Source: Oikopleura dioica
Lineage: Eukaryota; Chordata; Appendicularia; Copelata; Oikopleuridae
Direction: 5' to 3'
DNA: 64,000 nucleotides
NCBI GenBank assembly: GCA_907165135.1
Contig: OU015568.1
Coordinates: 12,532,501 to 12,596,500, forward strand
A program made the translations under genes and the position numbers. Of this stretch, positions 13,601 to 24,394 are shown piece after piece. The notes under the pieces were generated by a model. It did no database searches. It saw nothing but the letters and a program-made list of their open reading frames with translations, and was not told where the DNA came from. Positions within the stretch are counted from its first letter, which is position 1; each line of letters opens with the position of its first letter.

Positions 13601-16600
13601 TATCTTCGCCAAGAAAGATGTTTTCCAAGTACATCCACTGTCGCTGGACTTGAAGGATCATTTCGATCGTTTCCATAATGTGAGACAGAGCTCGTTCCCA
13701 GTAATCAACAGTCTTTTCGAATGCTTTGACGAATCGAGAGGCTTTCATTGTCGCAAGAGTAACTTGGTTGTCTTCTAGCTGAGTGAAAATCTCATCAGGT
13801 GCTTTGAGAATAAAGTGTCCGCGATCTTTGTAGGGACCAACTTCCAGCTCAATGGTTGACCAAGCAGTTTCGAGATCAGCCAAAGCTTGCTCGATTGCCA
13901 ATTCTTTGGAAGCAGCGCCTGAGACTTCCGAGACTTTATCGACGTGTTGATCGAGTTTGAGCTCGATGATCTTGTCGAGAGTAAAGTCGTCGGTTTCGTG
14001 GTCAAAGGGTGTACCAATGTCTTCCTTGATTTCAAGCCAATGTCGATCGCGCATGGCCGGATTTTTGAGATCAGTGACGAGAGGCATCGTTCGCTGGAAT
14101 CGGACGATTGTGTCTTTTGTTGACTTGACGATAGTCCAGTTGTCCTTATCTTTAGCTTCCCGCTGTCGCTTTGAAATGTCTTTGAAGCAAACAGCGGCTT
14201 TTTGCTCGAGAGTATCGGGGACGATATCAGCAAACTTCGTGACTTTCCATTCGTTCCAAAGAGTATCCCAGTTCTCAGCAATTTTCCAGATCGTTTCAAG
14301 GAGTTGAAGCTCTTCTTCGAGTTCAGTGAGCTCTTTATTCTCACTTTGGTCGATTTTGAAGATCGAAAGACCTCTTCGAATGGATTTTTCTTTCTTGCGA
14401 AGGGTAGCGCAGTTTTCGAAGTACTGAGCGATAGCTGCAAGCGCGTCAGTTGGAGCGATATTGGCCCCAAACGGTCCTTCTCGGATGTACTCGTCGCGCG
14501 TATTCGCCACGGTCTTTTTGAATTCGTCGGCATTGGAGAGCAAGTTGCTCTTGAACTTATCCTTTGATTTTTTGATCATTTCCTCCGCTTCGTTAACAGA
14601 AGCCGCGTATTTATTGTATCCATCTTGCATCGTGTCGAGCAAGTCAAGTGTTTCTGTTGGTACTGTGACTTCATACTTTTCCAAAATCAGGAAATGCTCC
14701 CGGATGACGGGCAATTCGCGGTTCTTCTCTTCTAGAGACGCCTTGAGATCTTCCCAGAGTTCAATTCTGTCAGACAGTTGATCCAAATCTTCTGGTGGAG
14801 TAGTGACAGCGGCACCGTTTTCTTCCATGAAGTTCATGATAGAAGTAAGTCGCTTTGTAGCGCGGCGGGAGAGAAGACCCGTAAACTTATCCAGCCATTC
14901 TTGACAATGGCGCGAGATGGACAACTTGATTGGATTGGAATCGAGAAGCACGAAGTTAATCATAACGATCGCTTCTTCTTTCTGGACATTGTTCTGAGTT
15001 TCAGGGTATCGAGCAAGATCAGCGTCAAATGATGAAATGTCCTTGTTCATCGTATCGTATTTCTCGATGAAAGCATCTTTGTTGATGCTCCAGAATTCCA
15101 TGTAGTTTTGATTCCACATTGTTGACCATTCCTTGACTTGATCGTTGTTTCGCTCGATGCCTTCCAAAATAAGCTTTCGCACTTTTTTCGTCTCCTCGTC
15201 ATCGTCAATAACTTCCGCGATCGATCGAGTTTGCGGTGCATTTTTCGTCAAGATTTGGGGCAATCTACGGATTCCACGGAAAGCTGAGGTCAGTTTATAC
15301 ATCGTCGTGCTGATCACATCCTGAAGCTTTTCGAGGCGAGGGGAGAACTGTACTTCGTAAAAGTTTTTGTTCTTATGGCGCTTTTTGGTTGGATCAGGTT
15401 TCTTTTCTTCGAGAATAACGTTGATTCTGAAGAGAGGATTCGGTGCTGATTTTCCGTCGCCGTTGATCGCCTTGAAGATCTCGTGAAGACTGTATTTAAC
15501 GTTGATTCTGTAAGCATCTTCCATGTACTGGTCGATTCTTTCCGTGTATTTGACCCAGTGCCTGTAAACATCGGCGTTGCCGGTCCAGTCCCGCTTGAAC
15601 ATGTTGTACTGGTTGCTCATCTCGTTCACAATATCCGAATAATAGAACTGCAGCCGCTTACTGACTTCATCTTTATGATCGAGCTGGTCTTCGTAAAAGT
15701 CCAGTTCTTCGTAAACCTCTTTGTTGTTGATTTTGACGAGAAGGTCTTCAGAAATGGCTCGACACTTTTTGGCGATTTGTTGATTTCCGCTCTTGTAGCC
15801 AGTGACGATCTGCATAACTTTCGATGCGTGTGCTCGGCAATCGGTAATGTAGTACTCTGATCCAGTTCCGTTGGACCAGTTGAGCTTGCTCAGACCTGGT
15901 TGGACCTTTTTGTCGAGTACTTTGATTCGTTCTTTGAAGAGGCCGATTTCGTCTTCGTCGAGATCCTGGATGATTCTATTATAATCGCGAACAACGAGGA
16001 GTACATTTTCTCTTAAGCTTCTCAACTCGTCTCTTCTCTGGTAAACATCAGCCGCGTAGTGGGGAATTTCGAACATCAAAATCTCCCAGAACTGAATCTC
16101 CGAGAACAATTTCAGCAAGTACGGGTCGAAATTCATGTCAAGGAGATTTTTCTGCAGCTCTGATCGCGCCATCAGTGGACTCTCAAGTTTTTTGTACGAA
16201 TCACGATCGACCGTAATTGCCCACTCGTTGAAGACTTTACGGATAAATTCATCTAGCGCAGTCGTTAGCTGGTTATAGCTCGCCTTGATTTCTTCGCCAG
16301 AGCCAGTTTTGACCAACCATCTCGCATCGTCAATGACTTTGAATGATCTATCGATTCTGCGGCGAAGGAGGCGAGCTTGATAAGCTTGGCCAGCGTGCTG
16401 AGGCAAATCGTAAAACGCCTTGCTTGAGCGCTTCGACCAGAGCTCTTTCTTGACAGCATTCAGTTCTTCGCTGAGAATGAGCATTACATCTACGGTTTTC
16501 TTATCAATCGTACGTTTAATCGCCTCTCGACTTTTGAAGTGTCCAAAAACCTTGAGCAGCATAACTCCATCGTCCACCGACTTCACTGTATCGAACGCGG

Positions 16601-18249
16601 AGGTGATCAAATTCTGGACCATGACTTCCAACTCTTTTACGGCAGTTCGGAAACGCGTGAAAACTTCGTGCCAGGAGGTGTTCTTGACGTCGAGAATGGC
16701 GTTTTCTGCTTTCATCAAGTTGTGAAGATTCTTTCGGAAAGTTTCTTCAATTTCTAACAGGGATCTTGTGACTTCTGGGCCTCGCTGGCCACCAAGAACA
16801 GGCATTCGTGTCTTTTCGCCGTCTTCCCATCGAGCAAAATGAATCTGACAGTTGCAGACTTCGATCAAATCCTTGCATCGCTGGACAAAAGCGTCGATTT
16901 GCGCGAAAATCGAAGACTGATCTAGAACCCATCCCTGACTGGAGTACTTGTGCTGACTAAGCGCGGTTTTTCGATAGATTCTCTTCCACTTGTTGCAGCA
17001 TTCGATGCATTCGATCAAATTGCGAATGGATGACTTGACTCGCCCGTCGAAAATCGCATCCAAACTGATGCTCTTGCAGCAGATGCGGATAATTTCGTTA
17101 CTGAGTTTTCTGAAGAGGGAGGTGAGCCGCTCACGGGTGTTGTAGTGCGGCGAATTCGTCCAGATGATACGGATCATTCGGATTATTGTCGTAAGTTGAG
17201 CGGGAACATCTTTTGGGTGACTGATTCCAAGTTTTGTGCAGGGCTCTTTGAGCAACATCAGGAATTTCAAGTTAGACTGAGCTTGCGCGGAGCCATCTTT
17301 TCAATGGATAATAAAACTTCTATCGCTAAGTTTTAGCAGAAAATCTTTAAAATCCATTCCTTGAATAAGTTTCGATAATTTATCGAATTGATTGACGTAA
17401 CTCAATTTCGCCACGGACAAAATCTTCTGGACTCGTTTCACGCCCTCCAAATCAAGTTGCTTCGAGAGTCCGGATAAATCTTTGCAGCGGTTATTCCAAA
17501 ACTCGATTTCGTCCAGAGGACCGGCGTTTTCGTTAGTTTCTACTGCTTCTTGCGCACTAAGGACTTCCTTGATCTGTCGAGTCCACTGAATCATCGTGGC
17601 TTCCAGTCTTCCAACAAGTTCCTATAAAAAATTTGAGGATAAAGTGATCCATGGTGAAAATTTACCTTGTCTTTGATTGCTTCGTTATAATCAGCTGGGC
17701 ATTTCTTTTCTTCCGGAATGTATAAGACTGTCTTTCCATCCATTTTATGTCTGACATCGGTAAGACTGGCCAAGAATCGGTGCATTCTAGCGCTGAAATC
17801 GTTTGATATCGTTTCTGGCAGAGATGTTGTTTCCAAGAAAATCGGTGCGTAGACACCATGCATTAATCTAAAAGAGAAAATGACTTTTTTGAAAATTTTT
17901 GAGAATTTTACCTGAGAAGTGATTCAACGGCAGATTGGCCGACAATAGATCCGGTCTGAACCTCCGTGTAGAAGTTTTCAAACGTCACCTCTGTTTCTGG
18001 CTTTTTGATCATGTAAATGAACTCGCGGCTGTCAAAGTTTGGTGGAACCCGATTGAGCATTTGAATCTCTTCATCTTTGTCGAGGAAAATGAGCATCAGC
18101 GGCTCTTCTCCTTTACAGTAATCTTCGACGGCTTTGGAATGCTGCTCTTCGGTCCATTTTTCGATGGGCCAGCCGGAAATTTCCACCGAGTTGCGGAAGA
18201 TGTCCACAACATTCTCCGGCGGGGCTACCGAGAGCTCGATCTCGCTCAT
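4655..18249 (-). CDS. DNAH2: Axonemal inner-arm dynein heavy chain 2 (DNAH2)
   Basis: This is the ATP-driven microtubule motor of the ciliary inner arm (family knowledge). The protein, about 4,430 residues, matches the length of animal DNAH2. It starts at ATG 18249, preceded by a TTTAG acceptor-like site. Exons 1-3 lie at 18249-17320; the next exon runs about 17.3-4.79 kb, and a short last exon carries the DNAH2-type ending WVKRGTALLMSLD and stops at 4655. Four nucleotide-binding loops are visible: AAA1 GPAGTGKT (about 12565), AAA2 GATQSGKT (about 11720), AAA3 GPVGTGKT (about 10725) and AAA4 GIGGSGRQ (about 9690). The stalk coiled coils and microtubule-binding tip are near 8.9-8.2 kb. The frame breaks once, at 10389-10392, inside the conserved GPPGGGR motif. 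The exon 3/4 junction near 17.3 kb needs a roughly 36-bp intron. Confidence 0.93.
10386..10395 (-). other. DNAH2: Apparent frameshift in DNAH2 at the GPPGGGR motif
   Basis: On the minus strand the sequence reads ATG GGA CCC CGG TGG TGG. The upstream frame gives AMGP followed by RWW, while the downstream frame gives PGGGRSE. Dyneins are expected to read GAMGPPGGGR here, which would need six C residues where four are present. No intron of usable size lies at the junction. Two bases lost from a C run (sequencing or assembly error, or a real mutation) is the simplest reading. Confidence 0.85.
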
Positions 18250-18802
18250 CTAAATCCCTTTTGTGAACTTCCGTTAATGCAAAACAACCCCAAAATAATT
18301 GAAAAGCCATAAAAATCTAAAAATTACCTTGTTTTCGCCGGTGCAAAATTAGAACTGACAAAATTCCGAAAAATGAAAAACAATCAGAGCTGTTCTAGAA
18401 ACTCCTCCAGAACATTTTTCTCTATTTTCACTTACCGATAAGATCAGAAGCTCTTGATGCTGTAAAAATCTCTTTTAGCTGGTTGAAATAATGATCCCTG
18501 CTCTTTGCTTTTGTATGTGGACTGGGAGCGTTGCTTGGAAACGAAAATTTCTCTTTAGATGGGCATTTTTTCGAGATTGGAGCCACTTGAGGACGCTTTT
18601 TGATGTAAAATAGATTGAGAGGCCGGAAAGAATCCAGAAAAATGGATATTTTTCTTTTTTTCTTGACGGCCAACTCTCTAGATTCGAGTAACTCTCTAGA
18701 TTCGCTGCCCGGCCTTCTTAAAACTCAGCAATTTATCTGTCACTCACTCACTTCGAGTCAATGTCAAAGAAAACCACGTTCACTTGAGATATATTTTTCA
18801 CG
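18250..18802. other. Divergent intergenic region between DNAH2 and the 18.8-kb gene
   Basis: This stretch separates two genes pointing away from each other and must contain both promoters. A minus-strand frame at 18673-18440 ends in a good donor (ATCG before gtaagtgaaa) and could be a non-coding or coding 5' exon. Its phase does not join the DNAH2 start codon in frame, so it was not added to that gene. Confidence 0.4.
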
Positions 18803-19654
18803 ATGACGGATCTCAAAGATCTATTGGAGAGAGAGTTTAGAGAATGTATACAGACAGAGCGAGAATACTGGCCCTTACTCGACAACCACATAAAAAAGAT
18901 GGAGAGGGCTATGCGCGAGGGGAAACCCGCTACGGAAGAGGACATAAAAATGTTAAAATTTTTGCACAAAAAAGTGAGAAATACCGACACATACCGTGCT
19001 TGTTATCGGAAATTCGTACGAAAACGTCCATTAGTTGAAAGTTTAGAGGCGAAGACCTCCCCATCTTCATGCGGGTCACTACCCACGGATAACCCTCCTG
19101 GGCCGAGTCCCGGCGAGGAAACCCCGGCTTCATCTAATGCCTCAGTTGAGGTCGAGTCAAAAGGAGGAAACCCCCGAAAGCGGAAACGCTCTGGTGATCT
19201 AGAGGACCCAGAATGGATGCCCAACGCTGATGATGAGAGTAATCTCATGAACACAGCTAATATGAGTTCCGCAAGTTCCTCATCACCAAGCATCCAAGAA
19301 ATTACACGACCGGCTGGAACAAGGTGTGTAATATACGCAACGATAGTCGAAAATAACGGGACAAAACGGACACACAAGGGAAACAATGTTAACTTGAACA
19401 GTGAAATCCTGCTCAATTGCGTATATTCCCAATGTGACGGACAACATTCTGCAAAGATACTGAAGCAAACGATGCTAGAAAGTTACTTACCAACTCCACG
19501 TGGTTCAAATCCCGAAGTAGACCCCCCATCTAGTGGCAGAAAACGCCTCAGACTGAATGACCACGAGGACGTATTCAATCGGAACAATTATAAAATTGTT
19601 TCATCAAGACCTCATACGGATGCATGCAATATGTACCATCAGGTAATGGTTTAA
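18803..19654 (+). CDS. Orphan single-exon protein, 283 aa
   Basis: One uninterrupted frame starts at ATG 18803 and ends at TAA after the reading YHQVMV. The N-terminal 75 residues are predicted helical and charged (LKDLLEREFRECIQTEREYW). A Pro/Ser/Glu-rich middle follows, with a nuclear-localisation-like cluster RKRKRSGD, then an acidic stretch (DLEDPEWMPNADDESN). A second basic cluster, GRKRLRLNDHED, lies near the C-terminus. I recognise no family. Lack of introns in an intron-rich neighbourhood could mean a young gene, a retrocopy or part of a mobile element, but no reverse transcriptase, integrase or terminal repeat is seen around it. Confidence 0.55.
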   Translation: MTDLKDLLEREFRECIQTEREYWPLLDNHIKKMERAMREGKPATEEDIKMLKFLHKKVRNTDTYRACYRKFVRKRPLVESLEAKTSPSSCGSLPTDNPPGPSPGEETPASSNASVEVESKGGNPRKRKRSGDLEDPEWMPNADDESNLMNTANMSSASSSSPSIQEITRPAGTRCVIYATIVENNGTKRTHKGNNVNLNSEILLNCVYSQCDGQHSAKILKQTMLESYLPTPRGSNPEVDPPSSGRKRLRLNDHEDVFNRNNYKIVSSRPHTDACNMYHQVMV

Positions 19655-20398
19655 AATCGTAATTGTCGTTACGAAAAATTATTTTAAGGGAATTCCAGAC
19701 CTGGAACCAGCGCTTGAACAAATCAGGAAACAATAAACTTCTTCATTTTAACAATTTACGCCAGACGAGAACGCTCTTCAAAAATTTAGTAGCGGGAAAC
19801 CGTATCGCGAAATGTTAAACCATGCCATTGTCTTATGCTAAACTTCTACAAGTTGGTGTTCACCATGAAAATTGCCGAAAAATTATTGAAAATAAACTAT
19901 TAATCAAACTGACTGTTGAATTTGCGTCAATATTCGCAGGGTTAGAGCAGGTCTTCTCTTAATTTATAAAATTGCAATAACTAGAACACGATTATCTCAA
20001 TAAAAAAATATATTTTCAATGATCTGAATTAGACAAGTTCTTCAGCTATCCATTGACAGTTTTCGAAAAAGACTTGCTCCGCGCTCTTTCAGCGACTTTT
20101 TCCTCTTTTCTGCATCCATCACATCAAAAATCGAGTGCCTTTTTATAAAACTTTAAGTTCAAGAAATTACTACAAATCAATAATCAAGATTTCTTAAAAT
20201 TTTCTCCCTTTTCGGTGTATAATTATCCAGAAAAGGTCTTTTTTCACCAATAAAGATAACCGTGATATTCTATTTTGAATCTTCATTAGAAGCTATACAG
20301 TCGATTACAGAGATTGTTGGTCATGAAATCTGTGAATTTGCGCGGAGGAGTCCCAGCGCAGCAGTTTTTGAAAGTTATTTTGGAAGATTTAGAAAATT
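19655..20398. other. Intergenic region, nothing supported
   Basis: This AT-rich sequence lies between two converging genes. An aataaac signal near 19733 could serve the plus-strand gene. No repeat or RNA gene was recognised. Confidence 0.4.
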
Positions 20399-22518
20399 TT
20401 ACTTTTTGTCATCTGATTTGGTTTCTTTCTTCGTCGTTTCTGCATTTTTCTTGGACTCGATTTCCAGTGTTCGTATTTTTTCTTCAAGTTGACGATTTCG
20501 TTCGACGAGAGTCATCATTTCGTTGATTCCAAGGCGCGATTCTACGCGTTCTAGTCGTCGAATCAGGTCTTAAATGCAGGATTGAAGCGATTTTCGACTC
20601 AAATATTCGAAGAAACAACAGTAGTCTTTGCTCCTAGCGACGTTCTATTTACTGTCGATAGTACCATCATATATCCATCAATTTACCACAGGAACATTTT
20701 AAAAAATCAAGATAATTGTGTGTGCCTTTCATGGAATGCCGAGATTTATTGCATTTCTGTTTACCTTGGTCGGTTTTGACGCGAAGTTCGAGCTCAGCGA
20801 TGCGATCCTGTAATGACGTGATTGTACTGAAAAAACGAGTTTAATAAATATTGAAATTGCAAAGTTTGAAGTTTGCATAGTTAGTTCCGTAAAATTTAAA
20901 AGAAAGCGTTTGTTTGAGAAGCTCTGAAAATTGTTATTTGTCAAAAGTAAGCCTTTCTCGCACCTGTGCAATTGCAAATAGTCCGTCTCCCCAAAATTTG
21001 AAACTATGGACACTTCGCTGGGACGATGCAGCTTCGAGGACGAGGCGCCGCCAATTGACAGGCCGAGTTTGAGGTCATCGGCGGTGACCTCCTTGTTTTC
21101 GTCAATTTTGGAGAGGTCAGCGGGGAACAACGAGTCTTTCTTTGGCTGAAGCGAGGAGGAACGCGAGTTGCGCTTTTTGCCCATTCCAGTGTTTTCGTGC
21201 TGCTTCATGATTTCCGCGATTTCGTTTTTTGTCAAGCTTCCATCTGAATTTTGAATCAGTATTTTATAAGATTTCGTGACGCAATAAATCTGTGCTCCCG
21301 ACTACACGACATAAAAGTATGCACTTCAGTACAAACACAGCTGTCCTAGAGTACTTACGCTGATCTTGGGCGTATTTGGTGAGATAGGAAATGACTTCGT
21401 GGTTTCCTCTTTCTTCTGCCCAGTCGGCGGCCGTTTGTTTCCTGTAGTCCTTTAATTCAGGGTCTGCGCCACTTTTCAGCAGGAATTGAATTATCGAAAG
21501 CTTTCCCTCCGCCGCGGCGAGCATCAGCGGCGTGGCTGAATTATGAAATGAACTCAAGGAAGAAAGGGACCCTTGACAGATTCATTGAAGATCATTCTCG
21601 ATCATTGAATCCTTCAAAAAATACCTTGATATCCATTTTGTGCGTTGACATCTGCATTGTGCGCTACTAAAAGTCTGATGGCTTCGAGATTTCCAGACTG
21701 GACACCAAGCATCAGAGGCGTGAAGCCGGCATCTGTTTTTGCTAGAATTATCGATAGAAAACGCGGTTGCTAACACAAACTAACCATCTACTGAGGCATT
21801 GTAATCAATCAGAGTCTTCATCATTTTGACTTATTTGAAGATGACAATGGCAATTGAAAAGTACAGTACAAGACTCAAAAATTCAGACAAGTCAATAAAA
21901 GAAGATGCCATTTGCCACCTGACCTTTATTTTCTTCTGTGGCTCTATGCAGCGCCGTCCACCCATTCGGAAGTCTTTCATCGATATCAACATTTCCTTGA
22001 AGTTTATTGTTAAGAATAATTTCACAGTGCTGCATAAAATTCTCTGGGGTGGGCTAATTTGCGGCAGCGTAAAACTTTTGCAGCCCGTGAAATTTCGACT
22101 AATAAAATTCATTAGGGAATCATGTTCACAGCTGGGCCACATTTCAATTTGCATCAACGAGTTACCCTTATCATTTTCCTCTGGCTTGGAGAGACGCCTT
22201 AGTTCTCTTGAAAAACGCTTCATTTTTGGACGAAAGATTTGGCGAAAATACGCTGAGCGCTCATAATTTTGGCCAAATACCATTCAAGCTGAGGTTTTAC
22301 TCATTAAGTGAGAGCAAATTTGAGCATCGTTTGAGGTCCCCTAATTCTGCAGTTATTTCGCCTTACATTTCAATATTTTTTTTTTGGAAAAATCATTTCT
22401 TGAAATCAAGGAAGAGAAAAAAAATCGAAAAACCCAAATCAAATTTACCTTGGTCAAGAAAGCTCTTCAATTTCGTTATCTTTCCGCTTGAAACATATCT
22501 TTGCAAATCTTGTGACAT
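20399..22518 (-). CDS. Ankyrin-repeat protein with C-terminal coiled coil
   Basis: The start is ATG 22518 (MSQDLQRYVSSGK). Exons can be followed through short introns to TAA 20399-20401. At least four ankyrin repeats are visible, including NGWTALHRATEENK, DAGFTPLMLGVQSGN and ATPLMLAAAEGKLS, the last ending in AQDQ. They are followed by a linker reading GSLTKNEIAEIMKQH, a basic Ser-rich segment and a coiled coil made of two small exons (ITSLQDRIAELELRV and LIRRLERVESRLG). The ankyrin region probably binds protein partners and the coiled coil may dimerise. The layout recalls ANKRD42/ANKRD45-type vertebrate proteins, but I cannot assign orthology. One 5' intron is about 385 bp, long for this window. 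Confidence 0.75.
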
Positions 22519-24394
22519 TGCCTCGGGCGAGTGTGTTCGACTGTGCTCTGATACAAGGATAACCTCTGATTAGCGTCTTTTATCGCCTTTTCTTTTTACA
22601 GTTCTATGCTGTCAGGTTTAGGTACTTATCAAATTTTCTCTCTTTTTAGTGATATGATCACGTAACTTAGTTATGTGGTGCTAGGACTGAGATTAGGCAC
22701 ATCACCACTAGCGCAAGTTCTCTGTTTGGACAAATGTTAAAGTCTATTTGTCGAAAGTCGAAAATTTTTTTGTAAAGTAAAAATTTTGCCATTTTTCTTT
22801 TTCTTGGGCTACCCTGGCGTAAACATCATCGTAGTCGGTCTTCTTCAGCAAGAAATCGATGATGTGCTCCAATTTTGAGCTTGAATTAAAAAGTTTGAAT
22901 AATCAAGTTTCTAGTAAAAAAAGGACCGATCACAGTCTTATAGACTCTATAATATAGAGTTTGTAATTCAGACTCTTGTAATTCAGTCGCTTCTCATGAG
23001 ATTTTTGACTAGGTAATCGGCGCAGCTAATATGGCTCAAGAAGATATACAAGCCAGAGCCAATTTAGACAATCTTAGACCTATAAGTTATAGACCTATTA
23101 TAGGCTATAACGTCAATTTCTAGCACACAAGCTTAGGTAGGGTCTCTTAAAATACCTCATAGAAAGAGCCCTACGGCTAGAATTAGGCTCAAACTGCTAG
23201 GTTTCTTCGTTTGAATCTCGTTTTAAAACTTGATAAATTCTAGGACGGCTTCTTACAGTAAAATTCCTGTGTGACTGGAAATGAGCCAAATGAGCTTAAA
23301 ACGTGCTCAGATGCTTGATCTTGTCCTATCGGTACAGTTTATGAGGACTCCTGTCATTTGCTCGAAGTAGAAAAATGGTACTCAGACGTCTTTTTATAAG
23401 TTCAAACGGAGAAGGGCCCTTTCGCATGGTCGCGTAATCACTTTTTGCTGCGCGTTACTGTGGCGTCGGATCAGTGTTAAAATCTTCCGATCGAATATGT
23501 TTACTAGTTCCGCAACAGTGAGAATTTCGAACTACAGAGCGATTTTTGAACTACAGTAGAATCTAAGCTTTGATTCAATCTTTTGAATGTCTTTTAACTG
23601 ACTGTATTTTCACAATCGAAATTCACGTATAAAAGACTGTTGGTTTACTGAATAATAGATCACCATTAGGATGGCTCACTTTTCGGGAAGGTCTTCCGAT
23701 TACGTTCTATCGTTGTCAGGTGGAATGTTTCTACCCATACAACATATGAAAAATAAATTGATGAATTTTAACTATTTCTTAATTTTCTACTTTCCCCTGC
23801 TTGAGAAGATAGATTTCCGCCAGGAGGGCGCCATAAGTATTCAGAACCTGGGCAGTACTTATTTGCATCTGTCGATTTTCAACGACGAAATTGACGAATT
23901 CTCGATTTGGACACTCGGCAAACAACCCCACTCAGAGGGAGATGAAAGATGCTCGCCGCGCTTCGACTTCCACTTGGCTTAAATTCTTTAAATACTTTAT
24001 CCCGAGGAATTTGTGTGCTCAAATTTTTCTTCGCTGATATTTTCAACAACTTCTTATGAAGAATCCTGGGAGGGTCAGTGAAAATAAACCGTATCTAGCT
24101 GAATTACTGACCATAAGACAAAGTAAATGCTCAAACGTCTTCAAGGTCTGTCCTCCCAGAAAACATAACGACCGATTTCCGAAAGAGAATATCACCTCGC
24201 AAAAAAGTTAACCGCGCAGGTGCTCGCCTCCATTAGCAACTTCCTATTTTTTCTGTTTTAACGCTCGGCTGAAATTTTAAAACGGAAGCAGGCGCTGCGC
24301 TGCTATTTGCCCTGCTTGCGATCCGAGCTTCAGGATTTTGTCAATTTATTCTCTGTCGTCAATTTTGGTAAAAAATGCACAGCTGGAGATGAAA
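22519..24394. other. Intergenic region of about 1.9 kb
   Basis: AT-rich sequence between the ankyrin gene and the dynamin gene. A 103-codon plus-strand frame (23671-23982) is the only sizeable open frame; it has no flanking splice sites or recognisable domain and is not called as a gene. Around 22940-23110 there are short repeats of tagacctata/ataggtct type, too weak to name. Confidence 0.4.

Noticed and set aside
23671-23982. 103-codon plus-strand frame as a gene
   Set aside because: No splice support, domain or neighbouring exons; isolated frames of this size occur by chance.
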